Part shown: piece after piece, positions 40,733 to 51,414 of the stretch | Position numbering within the stretch: position 1 is the first letter of the stretch | How the letters are laid out: the number at the start of each line of letters is the position of its first letter | Origin: Propioniciclava coleopterorum | Lineage (GTDB): Bacteria > Actinomycetota > Actinomycetes > Propionibacteriales > Propionibacteriaceae | DNA: 64,000 bases | Assembly (NCBI RefSeq): GCF_011393335.1 | Contig: NZ_CP049865.1 | Coordinates: forward strand, 62,001 to 126,000 | Direction of reading: 5' to 3' | Notes under the pieces: model-generated | What the model was told of the DNA's origin: nothing | Database searches by the model: none | Seen by the model: the letters and a program-made list of their open reading frames with translations, nothing else | Made by a program: the position numbers and the translations under genes

Positions 40733-41170
40733 CTACACGATGTCGTCGTCGTCCTCGGGTTCGATGACGTGCATCGCGGCCTCCTCGGCGCTGGCCGCTC
40801 CCCCGTCGATCCCGACGGCGAACGCCACCGATTCGCCGGTGGTGTCCACGCCCTGCTCGCCGTGGTTGGCGTCCACGAGCCGGCCGGCTCGCCTGCTGCC
40901 GACCTCGCGGGACTCGCCGTCCGGGTTCCAGGGGGTCTCGTCGGGTCCGGTCGACTCGGGCTCCTCCTGGGCGACGCGCATCTCGAGCGTCTCGCCCTGG
41001 CGCTCCTCCTCGGGTGTGTTGCCGTACCCCATGGCCGGCGACCACTTGTCGGGCGCGATGTAGCCCTCGTCCAACACGTCGTCGACGCCACGATCGATGA
41101 GCGTGTCGTCGGACTGGAGTTGGTCCACGTTCTCCGATCCATCTTCGATGGTGATCTCTTCGTCGCTCAT
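40733..41170 (-). CDS. DUF5709-type acidic protein
   Basis: 145-residue soluble, very acidic protein. The signature stretch QSDDTLIDRGVDDVLDEGY followed by PDKWSPAMGYG is the DUF5709 pattern, known only from Actinobacteria and without assigned function. The middle is rich in Glu and the tail ends EPEDDDD. ATG 41170. It reads toward phoH and may add read-through to it. Confidence 0.82.
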   Translation of the reverse strand: MSDEEITIEDGSENVDQLQSDDTLIDRGVDDVLDEGYIAPDKWSPAMGYGNTPEEERQGETLEMRVAQEEPESTGPDETPWNPDGESREVGSRRAGRLVDANHGEQGVDTTGESVAFAVGIDGGAASAEEAAMHVIEPEDDDDIV

Positions 41171-41223
41171 GCCCTGATCTTGCCACCAACGCCCCCGGTT
41201 CGTCCCGGGTAGCATGGCGCGCC

Positions 41224-41937
41224 GTGACCAACCCGACGACCCCCGCCCCGGACGCCCGCCCGCGCGGCCTGACCGACGTGGTCGTCGCCTGCTTCGTGGG
41301 CTGTCTCCTCATCGCGAACGTGGCCGCCACGAAGCTGATCGAGCTGGGCCCGGAGTTCAGCGTGGGCGGGGTGCAGGTGCTGCCGCTCATCACCGACGGG
41401 GGCGCCCTGCTGTTCCCGCTCACCTACATCCTGGGCGACGTGCTCGCCGAGGTGTACGGGCTGAGGCGCGCCCGGCGGACCATCGTGCTCGGCTTCGCGC
41501 TGTCGCTGCTCATGAGCGCCACGTTCCTGGTCGTCGGGGCCGCGCCGCCGGGCTCGGACTGGCCGCTGCAGGACGCCTGGGTGTCGGTGCTGGGCTTCGT
41601 GCCGCGGATCGTGCTGGCGAGCCTGCTGGCCTACCTCGTGGGGCAGTTGCTGAACGCGTGGGTGCTGGTGGTCATCAAGCGGCGCACCGGCGAGCGGCGG
41701 CTGTGGATGCGGCTGCTGGCGTCCACGGTGGTCGGCGAGTTCGTCGACACCGTCATCTTCTGCACCATCGCGTTCGGGCCGCTCGGCGCCTGGCTCGGCG
41801 GCGGGTCGATCCCCCTGCCCGCGCTGCTGAACTACATCGTGGTCGGGTTCGTCTACAAGGTCGCGGTCGAGGCGCTCCTGCTGCCCCTGACCTACCGCGT
41901 GATCGCCGGGGTCAAGCGCGTCGAGGCGCGGGCGGCG

Positions 41938-41949
<12 letters not shown>
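41224..41949 (+). CDS. yhhQ: queuosine precursor transporter (YhhQ/VUT family)
   Basis: 241 residues, about six transmembrane helices. Family features: LLIANVAATKLIELG in TM1, LTYILGDVLAEVYGLRRARR with the conserved DxxxEVYG, and FVDTVIFCTIAFG. YhhQ imports preQ0/preQ1 for tRNA queuosine. The match with tgt 700 bases away on the other strand supports this role. GTG 41224 is leaderless behind TAGCAT. Confidence 0.88.
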
Positions 41950-42656
<707 letters not shown>

Positions 42657-42660
<4 letters not shown>

Positions 42661-43897
42661 GGGCGCCCCGCGTAGAACCGGCCCAGGAACTCGGCCTTGA
42701 AGGCGTCGAAGTCCCCCGCCGCGATGCTGGCGCGGATGTCGTCGACGAGCCGCACGGTGAAGCGCTCGTTGTGGATGGTCGCGAGCGTGGCCGACAGCAT
42801 CTCCTTCGCCTTGAACAGGTGGTGGAGGTACGCCTTGGTGTAGTGGGCGCACGTGTAGCAGTCGCAGCCGTTCTCGATGGGGCCGAAGTCGCGCCGGCTC
42901 GACGTGCGGAGCAGGTTGTAGCGCCCGTCGGCGGTGTAGACCGCCGAGTTGCGCGCGACGCGGGACGGGTTCACGCAGTCGAAGGTGTCGGCGCCGTTCT
43001 CGACGGCGGCGAAGAAGTCGTCGGGCTCGGAGATGCCCAGCAGGTGCCGCGGCTTGTCGAAGGGCAGTTCGTCGGCGCACCAGCCCACGATCGTGCCCAG
43101 GTTCTCCTTCTCCAGGGCCCCGCCCAGGCCGAAGCCGTCGAAGGTCGTCCCCTCGACGTCGAGATCGGCCAGCCCGCGGGCCGCGCGTCGCCGCAGGTCC
43201 TCGTACTGGGCGCCCTGGACGACGCCGAACAGCGCCTGGTACGGCTTGTCGGCGCGCGCGGTCGTCAGGCGGGCGTGCTCGGCGAGACAGCGGGCCGCCC
43301 AGCGGTGCGTCCGCTCGACCGACTGCTCCTGGTAGCCGCGCGTGTTCATGAGCGTGGTGAGCTCGTCGAAGGCGAACATCACGTCGGCGCCGAGCTCGTG
43401 CTGGACGCGCATGCTGACCTCGGGGGTGAACCGGTGCCGGTCGCCGTTGAGGTGGCTCTTGAAGGTGACGCCGTCCTCGTCGACGACGGCCAGGCGCTCC
43501 TTGCCGTCGGCGATCACGTCGTCGTCGGTGACGCCCGCGGCGTCCATGGCCAGCACCTTCTTGAAGCCGACGCCCAGGCTCATCACCTGGAAGCCCCCGA
43601 GTCGGTGAAGGTGGGCCCCGGCCAGTTCATGAACCGGCCCAGCCCGCCTGCGGCGTCCACGATGTCGGAGCCGGGCTGCAGGTACAGGTGGTACGCGTTG
43701 GCCAGCACGGCCTGCGCCCCCACCCCGGCGACGGACTCGGGCAGCACCGCCTTCACGGTGGCCTTCGTGCCGACGACCACGAACGCGGGCGTCGCGATGT
43801 CGCCGTGCGGGGTGTGGATCGTCCCGGAGCGGCCCCGGCCGTTGGGGAGCGTCGCCTCCGGCGTGAAGCCGAAGGCGCCGCGATGAGCGGGCGTCAT
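42657..43897 (-). pseudogene. tgt: tRNA-guanine transglycosylase, one frameshift
   Basis: Exchanges guanine 34 for preQ1 in tRNAs with GUN anticodons. Residues 1-105 (GTIHTPHGDIATPAFVVVGT, NAYHLYLQPG) are in one frame from ATG 43897; the rest (GFKKVLAMDAAG, the zinc site CDCYTCAHYTKAYLHHL) is in another. The break falls in the key motif DSGGFQVMSL: the sequence has five C's at 43594-43598 where six would restore the motif exactly. The start is ATGA-overlapped with rsmE. The gene is likely functional in the organism. Confidence 0.94.
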
Positions 43898-44640
43898 TTG
43901 GCCTTGCTCACCCGCCGCTGCAGGGCCTGCAACTGGGCCAGCGCGACCACCCCGGCCGTGGAGGTGCGCAGGACGCCGTCGCTCACCAGCACCGGGTGCG
44001 CCCCGGCCGCCTCGAACGCCGCGACCTCCTCGTCGGTGAGGCCGCCCTCGGGGCCGACGATCACCAGGACGTCGCCCTCCTCGGGCAGCGGCAGCTTGCG
44101 CGGGGTGTTGGTGGCGCCCTCGTGCAGGACGAGCGCGATCGTGGCGCTCGGGATGAGTTCGACGAGCTCGCGGGTGGTCATCGCGGCGGTCACGATCGGG
44201 ACGCGCAGGCGGCGGCTCTGCTTGGTCGCCTCGCGCGCCGTGGAGCGCCAGCGTCCGAGCTGGCGTTCCTCGCGATCGTGGGTCCACCGCACCACCGAGC
44301 GGCTCGACTGCCAGGGGATGATCCGGTCGACCCCGACCTCGGTGAGCATCTCGACGGCCGCCTCGGAGCGGTCGCCCTTCGCCAGCGCCTGGACGACGTG
44401 GTAGCGCACCGACGGGTGTTCGGCGCGCAGCACCTCGGCCACCTCGACGGTGACGGAGGCCTTGTCGGCCGCCACGACGGGCCCGCGGACGCCGGTGCCG
44501 GCGCCGTCGCTCACCATGATGGTCTCGCCCACCCGGATGCGCCGGACGGCCGCCGCGTGACGGCCCTCGTCACCGGTCAGGTGGATCTCGTCGCCGATCG
44601 AGGGGTCGTGCAGGTCGGCCAGGAACAACGCTTCGGTCAT
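43894..44640 (-). CDS. rsmE: 16S rRNA (uracil1498-N3)-methyltransferase RsmE
   Basis: SPOUT methyltransferase of 248 residues. The N-terminal PUA-like part (HLTGDEGRHAAAVRRIRVGE) is followed by the trefoil knot: VIVGPEGGLTDEEVAAFEAAGA and VLRTSTAGVVALAQLQAL. Position after dnaJ is conserved in Actinobacteria. ATG 44640 lies 34 bases after the dnaJ stop. Confidence 0.95.
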   Translation of the reverse strand: MTEALFLADLHDPSIGDEIHLTGDEGRHAAAVRRIRVGETIMVSDGAGTGVRGPVVAADKASVTVEVAEVLRAEHPSVRYHVVQALAKGDRSEAAVEMLTEVGVDRIIPWQSSRSVVRWTHDREERQLGRWRSTAREATKQSRRLRVPIVTAAMTTRELVELIPSATIALVLHEGATNTPRKLPLPEEGDVLVIVGPEGGLTDEEVAAFEAAGAHPVLVSDGVLRTSTAGVVALAQLQALQRRVSKAK

Positions 44641-44674
44641 GACTCCCTCATCCAGGCGGTCGGTGGAACACAAA

Positions 44675-45841
44675 CTAGTCGGCGAAGGCGTCCTTCAGGC
44701 GTCCGAAGAACCCTTTGCCGCCGGCGCGGGCCACCGACGCCTCGGGACGGGTCTCGTCGCGCTCCTCCGCGAGCTTGCGGAGCAGGTCGCGCTGAGCGTC
44801 GTCGAGGCCGGTCGGCGTCTGCACCAACAGGGTAACGCCGAGATCGCCCCGGCCCGCGCCACGCAGGCGGGGCACGCCGCGTCCGGTGACGACCAGCCGG
44901 GCGCCCGACTGGGTGCCGGCGGGCACCTCGACCTTGACGCGGGCCTCCTCGGGCGACGTGCCGTCGACGTCGGCCTCCAGGGTGTCGATCCACACCTCGG
45001 TGCCGAGCGCGGCCGCGGTCATGGGGAGCTTGGCGACCATCTCGAGGTTGTCACCGTCCCGCTTGAACACGTCGTGCGGGCTGACCGACAGTTCGACGTA
45101 CAGGTCACCCGCCGGCCCGCCGCCGGGGCCGACCTCGCCCTGGGAGTCGAGGTGGACGCGGTTGCCGGTGCTCACACCGGCCGGGATCTTGACGTTGATG
45201 GTGCGGCTGGAGCGGACGCGCCCCTCGCCGGAGCACTCGCCGCACGGGTGCTGGATGACGGTGCCGTAGCCGCGGCACGTCGGGCAGGGCTGCACCGTGC
45301 GGATGTCGCCCAGGAACGACCGCTGCACCGTCTGGACATCGCCCGAGCCGTGGCAGGTCGTGCAGGTGACCGGCTCGGTGCCGTCGGCGGCGCCCTTGCC
45401 CGCGCACGTCGGGCACACGACCGCGGTGTCGACGCGGATCGGCTTGGTCACGCCGAAGGCGGCCTCGGCCAGCGTCAGGTTCAGCCGCACCAAGGCGTCC
45501 TGGCCCTTGCGGACGCGGCTGCGCGGCCCGCGGGACGTCTGCGCGCCGAACATGGCGTCGAACAGGCCGCCGACGTCGAAGCCCGCCGCGCCACCGGGGA
45601 AGCCGTAGCCGCCCATGCCGCCCGCGCCGCCCATCGGGTTGCCGCCCAGGTCGTACATCTGGCGCTTCTTGGCGTCGCTGAGCACCGAGTAGGCCTCGCC
45701 GATCTCCTTGAACTTCTCCGCCGAGGTGGCGTCGTCGGCGACGTCGGGGTGGTACTTCATCGCCAGCTTGCGGTAGGCGCGCTTGATCTCGTCGCCGCTC
45801 GCGTCCCGGGACACGCCCAGAACCTCGTAGTAGTCGCTCAA
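44675..45841 (-). CDS. dnaJ: chaperone DnaJ (DnaJ2 type)
   Basis: Hsp40 co-chaperone of DnaK, 388 residues. J domain with HPD ([10 protein letters not shown]), a Gly-rich linker, and the four CxxCxGxG zinc repeats ([32 protein letters not shown]), then the C-terminal substrate domains. Follows hrcA by 39 bases, so it is in the HrcA-controlled operon. The DnaK-linked DnaJ1 is expected elsewhere. Confidence 0.97.
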   Translation of the reverse strand: MSDYYEVLGVSRDASGDEIKRAYRKLAMKYHPDVADDATSAEKFKEIGEAYSVLSDAKKRQMYDLGGNPMGGAGGMGGYGFPGGAAGFDVGGLFDAMFGAQTSRGPRSRVRKGQDALVRLNLTLAEAAFGVTKPIRVDTAVVCPTCAGKGAADGTEPVTCTTCHGSGDVQTVQRSFLGDIRTVQPCPTCRGYGTVIQHPCGECSGEGRVRSSRTINVKIPAGVSTGNRVHLDSQGEVGPGGGPAGDLYVELSVSPHDVFKRDGDNLEMVAKLPMTAAALGTEVWIDTLEADVDGTSPEEARVKVEVPAGTQSGARLVVTGRGVPRLRGAGRGDLGVTLLVQTPTGLDDAQRDLLRKLAEERDETRPEASVARAGGKGFFGRLKDAFAD

Positions 45842-45880
45842 CGTCTTCCTTCGTTCCAGTCTCAGAGGTGGTGGGGGCGC

Positions 45881-46894
45881 TCAGCCCTCGGCCAGGAAGC
45901 GGCCCACGTAGCGTGCGACGGCGCGCACGGACGCGATGGCCGCCGGATAGTCCATGCGGGTCGGACCCATGATGCCCAACGAGCCCCAGAACTTCTCGTC
46001 GTCCCCGTACCCGGACGCGACGATGGAGGCGGCCTGCAGGGGCTCGTAGGGGTTCTCGCGTCCGATGCGGACGCGGACGTCGTTGCCGGCGGACTCGCCC
46101 AGCAGGTGGAGCAGGACGACCTGCTCCTCGAGCGCCTCCAGCATCGGCTTGACGGTGGTTTCGTACTGGTCGCCGAACCGGGTCAGGTTCGGGACGCCGG
46201 CGACGGCGACCTTGGCGTCCGCCTCCTCGCCGACGATGTCCGCGACCGCGTCCAGGACGACGGCGCCCAGCGGCGCGTGCTCGGGGGCCAGCCCCAGGTC
46301 GAGGACGCGCAGCCGCTCGGCGGCCTCGCGGTGCGTGGTTCCCAGCAGCGCCTCGGCGAGCCGGCCGCGCAGCGCGGAGAGGTGTTCGTCGCCGCCGTCG
46401 AGCAGCGGCACGATGCGCTGCCCGATGGCGCCGCTGGAGGACACCACCATGACGAGGCCGCGGTCCGGGCCCAGCCGGAGCACCTCGACGTGGCGCACGG
46501 TGGCGGTCGAGATGAGCGGGTACTGCACGATCGCGACCTGCCGGGTGATCTGCGCGAGCAGTTGCACCGCCCGCCGCACGACCTCCTCGACGTCGAACGC
46601 CCCGGCCATGAAACTCGTGATCGCCCGGCGCTCGGCGGCGCTCAGCGGCTTGATCGTGGAGAGCCGATCGACGAACAGCCGATAGCCCTTGTCGGTGGGG
46701 ATGCGCCCGGCCGAGGTGTGGGGCTGGGTGATGTAGCCCTCCTCCTCCAGCGCGGCCATGTCGTTGCGCACGGTCGCGGGCGAGACCCGGAGGTTGTGGC
46801 GCTTGACGAGGGCCTGTGAGCCGACGGGTTCGCGGCTCGAGACGTAGTCGGTGACGATCGCCTTGAGGATCGTCAGCTTCCGGTCGTCCAACAT
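45881..46894 (-). CDS. hrcA: heat-inducible transcription repressor HrcA
   Basis: 337 residues. N-terminal winged helix (KLTILKAIVTDYVSSREPVG, VSPATVRNDMAALEEEGYI) and GAF-like C-terminal domain. Represses its own operon and GroE genes through CIRCE; a CIRCE copy overlaps its promoter. ATG 46894 has a GAGGAGG site; upstream in-frame GTG codons lie inside the operator region and are rejected. Confidence 0.97.
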   Translation of the reverse strand: MLDDRKLTILKAIVTDYVSSREPVGSQALVKRHNLRVSPATVRNDMAALEEEGYITQPHTSAGRIPTDKGYRLFVDRLSTIKPLSAAERRAITSFMAGAFDVEEVVRRAVQLLAQITRQVAIVQYPLISTATVRHVEVLRLGPDRGLVMVVSSSGAIGQRIVPLLDGGDEHLSALRGRLAEALLGTTHREAAERLRVLDLGLAPEHAPLGAVVLDAVADIVGEEADAKVAVAGVPNLTRFGDQYETTVKPMLEALEEQVVLLHLLGESAGNDVRVRIGRENPYEPLQAASIVASGYGDDEKFWGSLGIMGPTRMDYPAAIASVRAVARYVGRFLAEG

Positions 46895-46917
46895 CGCGCG
46901 CACCTCCTCCGCCTGCT

Positions 46918-46948
46918 CTGGCACTCCCCCGTATCGAGTGCCAATATA
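46918..46948 (-). promoter_or_regulatory. CIRCE operator and -10 of hrcA
   Basis: On the minus strand TTGGCACTC, 9 bases, GAGTGCCAG, compared with the consensus TTAGCACTC-N9-GAGTGCTAA. The TATATT at 46943-46948 is the probable -10, so HrcA bound here covers the start of transcription. Confidence 0.88.
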
Positions 46949-47091
46949 CGTCCTCGCGCCAACCGATTCATCCCCCACCGCGGCTCCCCGGCGTGTCCCG
47001 ACGCCGCACGCCCCGTCGGGCCGGCGGCATGGACGCCCCCGCGGCGGCGACCGGGCACCGCCCACTCCCCGGGGACGGGTAATCTCGGCGC

Positions 47092-47940
47092 GTGACCTTC
47101 GCGCTGACCCCGTTCTCCCCCGTCGCCGACCGCGTGTACACCGCGGTCGCCGAGCCCGCCACCGTCACGGTCGGCCTCGTCGTCGGCGACGAGGCCGCGC
47201 TGCTGATCGACGCGGGCAGTTCCCCCGCGCAGGGGGCCGAGATCCTGGCCGCGGCCCGGCGGGTCGCGGGCGACGTCCCGGTGACGCACGCCGTCATCAC
47301 GCACGCCCACTTCGACCACCTCTTCGGCCTCGCGGGCCTGGCGGGGGTCGAGACGATCGGGCATCGCGGTCTGGCCGCCACGCTGGCGGCGAAGCGTCCG
47401 CCGGCCGAACAGCTGGCCGAACTCGGCGTCGCCGACGCCGACGTCGTCGCGCCCACCCGCAGCTTCAGCCTCGCCACCACCCTCGATCTGGGCGGCTGTT
47501 ACGTCGAGATCGTGCACTTCGGTCGCGGCCACACCGACCACGACGTGGTCGTGCTCGTCCCGGGACGCGGCGTCGTCTTCGTCGGCGACCTGCTCGAGAG
47601 CGAGGGCGGCCCGTGGGCCGGCGAGGACGCCTGGCCGGCGGAGTGGCCCAAGACTCTGGACGGCATGCTGGGCACGCTCGGTTCGGGCTCGGTCGTCGTG
47701 CCGGGTCACGGCGCGCCGATGAGCCGCGAGGACGCCTTCCAGCAGCGCGCCGAGCTGGCCTGGTACGGCGGCAAGGCCGAGGAACTCTACGACGCGAACA
47801 AGCCGGTGGTCGGCGCCTGGACCGACGGCGGCGAGTGGCCGTGGCCGCAGGGCCAGAGCGAGGCCTTCCTGACCACGGCGATGCGGCGGCTCGCCGAAGC
47901 GGGACGCCCCAAGCGCCGCACCCTGCCTCTGCTCACCTGA
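47092..47940 (+). CDS. metallo-beta-lactamase fold hydrolase
   Basis: 282 residues. Metal ligands: THAHFDHLFG (HxHxDH), a later His in GRGHTDHDVVVLVPG, Asp in FVGDLLESEGG and VPGHGAPMS. No signal peptide, and the flanking context is housekeeping, so a glyoxalase-II-like or general hydrolase role is more likely than antibiotic resistance. GTG 47092 is leaderless after TAATCT. Confidence 0.85.
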   Translation: MTFALTPFSPVADRVYTAVAEPATVTVGLVVGDEAALLIDAGSSPAQGAEILAAARRVAGDVPVTHAVITHAHFDHLFGLAGLAGVETIGHRGLAATLAAKRPPAEQLAELGVADADVVAPTRSFSLATTLDLGGCYVEIVHFGRGHTDHDVVVLVPGRGVVFVGDLLESEGGPWAGEDAWPAEWPKTLDGMLGTLGSGSVVVPGHGAPMSREDAFQQRAELAWYGGKAEELYDANKPVVGAWTDGGEWPWPQGQSEAFLTTAMRRLAEAGRPKRRTLPLLT

Positions 47941-47988
47941 CGCGCACCGGTCGCGGGGCCGGGTGATGCGCGGTGAGCCTCGCGAACG

Positions 47989-48750
47989 TCAGCCCAGGGC
48001 GACGGCGCGGACGGCGCGCTCGGCGTCCTCCGAGGCCGCGACCACCAGCACGCGTCCGGTCGAGCCGGGGCGGTAGGGCTCGCCGTCGACGCGGGCGACC
48101 CCGCCGAGTTCGGTGACCAGCAGGGCGCCCGGCAGGTGGTCCCAGGGGTTGATCGAGCGGTAGGCCAGCGCGTCGATGTCGCCGCGGGCCAGCGCCGGAT
48201 AGTCGACGGCGCACGCGCCGCGGGTGGAGCGGAGCCGCAGCCGGTCGTCGTCCTCGCGGCGGAGCCGGGGCCACACGGCGGCCGTCCACGGGGTCGCCCG
48301 CGGGGCGAGCGCGGGCAGGGGCTCGCCGTTGACCCGGGCTCCCTCGCCCTTCTCGACCACGAAGAGCGCGTCGTGGCGCGGCTGCCAGATCCAGGCGCGC
48401 GTCGTCTCGCCGCGGCGGACCTCGGCGACCATGACGCCGAAGTCCTCCTTGCCGGCGGCGAAGTTGCGGGTGCCGTCGACGGGGTCGATCACCCAGGCGT
48501 GCTCGGCATCCCCGAGCCGGCCCAGCGCGCTCGCGTCGGCGAAGGTGGCCTCCTCCCCCACGATCAGGGCGCCGGGCGTCGCCGCGAGGAACGCGGCCGT
48601 GAGTTCCGCCTCGGCCTCCCGGTCGGCCACGGTCACCAGGTCGCCGGGCTTCTTCTGGATCACCTCGTCGGGGTCCAGCGCGCGGAACCGGGGCGTGATC
48701 ACCCGGGCGGTGACGTCGAGGATGAGGTCGCTGACCTGGTCGGTGCGCAT
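47989..48750 (-). CDS. inositol monophosphatase family protein (HisN/IMPase)
   Basis: 253-residue Mg-dependent phosphatase. Motifs: VGEEATF (metal Glu), WVIDPVDGTRNFAAG (DPxDGT) and NPWDHLPGALLV (WDxxPG). Candidates are inositol-1-phosphatase or histidinol-phosphatase (HisN), which cannot be separated here. ATG 48750 lies 28 bases downstream of the DUF3097 stop; likely the same transcript. Confidence 0.88.
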   Translation of the reverse strand: MRTDQVSDLILDVTARVITPRFRALDPDEVIQKKPGDLVTVADREAEAELTAAFLAATPGALIVGEEATFADASALGRLGDAEHAWVIDPVDGTRNFAAGKEDFGVMVAEVRRGETTRAWIWQPRHDALFVVEKGEGARVNGEPLPALAPRATPWTAAVWPRLRREDDDRLRLRSTRGACAVDYPALARGDIDALAYRSINPWDHLPGALLVTELGGVARVDGEPYRPGSTGRVLVVAASEDAERAVRAVALG

Positions 48751-48778
48751 CAGGGGTGTCCCGTCGTCGGAGTGGCCA

Positions 48779-49639
48779 TCAGGAGTCCCGATCGATGTGG
48801 TCGTCGGTGACGAAGTCGATCAGCCGCTCGACCTCGGTCAGCAGGTTCGGGTCGAGGTCCTGCCAGCCGCGGACCGTCCCCAGGATCTTCTTCCAGGCCA
48901 TCGCGATGTCGGCCTGGGTGGCGTGCGGCCAGCCCAGCGCCGCGCAGATGCCGGACTTCCAGTCGGTGCCCTTGGGGATGCGCGGCCACGCCTTCAGCCC
49001 GAGGCGCTCGGGCTTGACGGCCTCCCAGATGTCGATGAACTCGTGCCCGGTCACGAGCACGAAGTCGCCGCTGACCCGCTCGACGATGCGGGACTCCTTG
49101 GTGCCGGGCACCAGGTGGTCCACCAGGACGCCGAGGCGCCGCCCGCGGGTGGGCGCGAAGTCGGCGACGATCGCGGGCAGGTCGTCGATGCCGCCCAGGT
49201 ACTCCACGACCACGCCGACGTGGCGCAGGTCGGCGCCCCACACCTTCTCGACGAGTTCGGCGTCGTGGCGGCCCTCGACGTAGATCCGGCTGGGCAGGGC
49301 GACCTTGGCCTTCTCGGCGGGCCCGACCCGCGACCCGGACGCGGTGTGGCTGCGGTTGTACGCCTGGGCTTTGTCCCGCGCTGTGGCGCCCTTGCGGGGC
49401 GCGCGCAGGTCGATCGGCTTGCCGTCGAGCCAGAAGTTGGGTCCGAACGGGAAGCTGCGGCGCTTGCCGCGGCGGTCCTCCAGGACGACGACGCCGTTCT
49501 CCCAGCCGACCACGGCCCCGACGAATCCCGACGTGGGCTCCTCCAGCACCAGGTCGCGGGACACGTCGGTCGGCGTGGCGGCGGGCCGGTTCGCGCGCTG
49601 CCAGCCCTGGGCGAGGACGTCGGAGGAGTAGCGGTTCAC
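48779..49639 (-). CDS. DUF3097 family protein
   Basis: 286 residues from GTG 49639, eight bases after TAGGCT. It has a Toprim-like segment (SRIYVEGRHDAELVEKVWG, then RLGVLVDHLVPGT), with Glu and DxD-like acids suggesting a nucleic-acid enzyme, and an N-terminal SH3-like part (GFVGAVVGWENGVVVLEDR). The family is restricted to Actinobacteria and commonly near hemW; its function is unknown. Confidence 0.88.
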   Translation of the reverse strand: MNRYSSDVLAQGWQRANRPAATPTDVSRDLVLEEPTSGFVGAVVGWENGVVVLEDRRGKRRSFPFGPNFWLDGKPIDLRAPRKGATARDKAQAYNRSHTASGSRVGPAEKAKVALPSRIYVEGRHDAELVEKVWGADLRHVGVVVEYLGGIDDLPAIVADFAPTRGRRLGVLVDHLVPGTKESRIVERVSGDFVLVTGHEFIDIWEAVKPERLGLKAWPRIPKGTDWKSGICAALGWPHATQADIAMAWKKILGTVRGWQDLDPNLLTEVERLIDFVTDDHIDRDS

Positions 49640-49650
49640 GGTGCCCAAGC

Positions 49651-50877
49651 CTACGGCGACGCCGCGACGCCCTCCGCCAGGCCGGCCGGCGGGCGGACAT
49701 CCGGGCGCCGCGACGCCAGGCGCCACACGAGGAGGATCATCACCGCCGGGAAGACGGCCCCCGCGAGCAGCCCCGTCGGCAGCGAGCCCGAGGCGTCCGC
49801 GATCGCCCCGACGGCCGCCGGTCCGATGGCGCAGCCGGCGTCCCCGCCGACCGCGAGCAGCGCGAACAGGGCCGTGCCGCCGCGCGGGAAGGTGGCCGAC
49901 CCGAGCGTGAACGTGCCGGGCCACAGGATGCCGACGCTGAACCCGCACAGCGCCACCCCGACCAGCCCCAGCCACGCGAACGGGCTCAGGGCGGCGAGCA
50001 GGTAGGCCGCCAGGCACAGCACCAGGCAGGCGCGCATGATCCGCCCGACGTTGGCGACCGTGGCGCGGTGCCCGAACACCACCCGGGCGATCCCCATCGC
50101 GACGGCGAAGCTGAGCGGCCCGAGCAGGTCGCCGGTCACCTTGTCCAGGCCCAGCCCGGCCTGCGCGTAGGCCGACGCCCACTGGCTCATCGCCTGCTCC
50201 GAGGCGCCCGCGGCGACCATGATGGCGACGAAGACCCAGAACGCGCGGACCTTGAACAACTGCGCGTACGTCATGCCCCGGCCGTCCTCGACGAGCGCGT
50301 AGAACGGGACGAAGCAGATCAGGACCGCGTTGGCCAGCGGCACCGCGGCCCACGCGAAGCAGAACAGCGGCCAGGCGTCCGGCCCGGCCAGCGCGAAGGC
50401 GGCCGTCGTCAGCAGGACGACCGCGACGTGGCCCCAGCAGTAGAACGAGTGCGCCAGGCTCATGTGGAACGCCTTGTTCTCGGTCGGGCAGGCCTCCACC
50501 ACCGGGCTGACCAGCACCTCCAGCAGCCCGCCGCCGACGGCGCAGATCACCGTCGCCGCCAGGATGCCGACCAGCGGGTCGGGCAGCGCGAACGGCAGCG
50601 TGCCCATCGCCACCAGGCCGACCGCCGCCGTCACGTGCGCCACGCACATGGACACCCGGTAGCCCACCGCGTCGATGATCCGCGGCGCGACGAGGTCCAC
50701 GAGCAGCTGCAGGCCGAAGTTGAGGCTGACCACCAGCCCGATCGCGGCGAAGGAGATGCCGAACCGGTCGTGCCACAGCACGAAGAACAGCGGCCCGAGG
50801 TTGTTGATGATCGCCTGGGTCACGTACCCGACGTAGGCGGACGCGATGGTGTGGCGGTGATCGAGGCGGGAGTGCAC
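49651..50877 (-). CDS. MFS transporter
   Basis: 408 residues with about 12 helices. The N-terminus SAYVGYVTQAIINNLGPLFFVLWHDRFG and EVLVSPVVEACPTENKAFHMSLAHSFYCWG resemble fucose/sugar-permease-like MFS proteins. GTG 50877 is preferred because TAGCGT (minus strand, 50885-50890) is the -10 and overlaps the GTG at 50886. Substrate unknown. Confidence 0.83.
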   Translation of the reverse strand: MHSRLDHRHTIASAYVGYVTQAIINNLGPLFFVLWHDRFGISFAAIGLVVSLNFGLQLLVDLVAPRIIDAVGYRVSMCVAHVTAAVGLVAMGTLPFALPDPLVGILAATVICAVGGGLLEVLVSPVVEACPTENKAFHMSLAHSFYCWGHVAVVLLTTAAFALAGPDAWPLFCFAWAAVPLANAVLICFVPFYALVEDGRGMTYAQLFKVRAFWVFVAIMVAAGASEQAMSQWASAYAQAGLGLDKVTGDLLGPLSFAVAMGIARVVFGHRATVANVGRIMRACLVLCLAAYLLAALSPFAWLGLVGVALCGFSVGILWPGTFTLGSATFPRGGTALFALLAVGGDAGCAIGPAAVGAIADASGSLPTGLLAGAVFPAVMILLVWRLASRRPDVRPPAGLAEGVAASP

Positions 50878-50958
50878 CGTCGCCACGCTAGCGCCGCGGC
50901 GCCCCGGCGTGTCGTGTCGTCCCGCCGGTTGCCATCGTCGCGGCCGAAGGCGGTGCCG

Positions 50959-51414
50959 TCACCCGGTCCGGTCGGGGCGCAGCAGCGCCCAGACCTCGGC
51001 CACGATCTCGCCGCGCGGGCGGGTGGCGTCGAGCAGCACCGTGGCCGCGGCCCGCAGCAGCGGCTCGACGGTCTCGACGTGCTCGGCGATCTCGGCGCGC
51101 TGGGCCGGGGTGCCGCCGTAGGGGTTGGTCGTCCGGGCGGCGACGCGCGCCAGCAGCACCGGCAGCGGCGCGTGCAGGTGGACGATGTGGTCGAAGCGGT
51201 CGGCGAAGCGGCCCTGGTTCTGCGCCTGGCCCGCCACGACGACCTCGTCGCTGTCGGCGAGCAGCCGCGTCATCCGTGGTTCGTCCCACACCCCCGGCGC
51301 GACCTCCCAGCCGTCCACGTCGGTCTCCACCGTCGCGACGCCCCGGGCGGACAGCGCGGCCAGCAGCGTGGACTTCCCGGTTCCCGACATGCCGCTGACC
51401 TGGATGCGGACCAT
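50959..51414 (-). CDS. P-loop AAA/adenylate-kinase-like ATPase
   Basis: 151 residues. Walker A is GMSGTGKSTLL at residue 7; the lid-like region RTTNPYGGTPAQRAEI and a VLLDATRP strand fit small nucleotide- or sugar-kinase-like proteins. ATG 51414 overlaps the hemW stop by one base, so it is translated after hemW. Substrate unknown. Confidence 0.75.
   Translation of the reverse strand: MVRIQVSGMSGTGKSTLLAALSARGVATVETDVDGWEVAPGVWDEPRMTRLLADSDEVVVAGQAQNQGRFADRFDHIVHLHAPLPVLLARVAARTTNPYGGTPAQRAEIAEHVETVEPLLRAAATVLLDATRPRGEIVAEVWALLRPDRTG

Noticed and set aside
47941-47988. Terminator between the MBL hydrolase and IMPase genes
   Set aside because: No stem of more than a few base pairs could be drawn.
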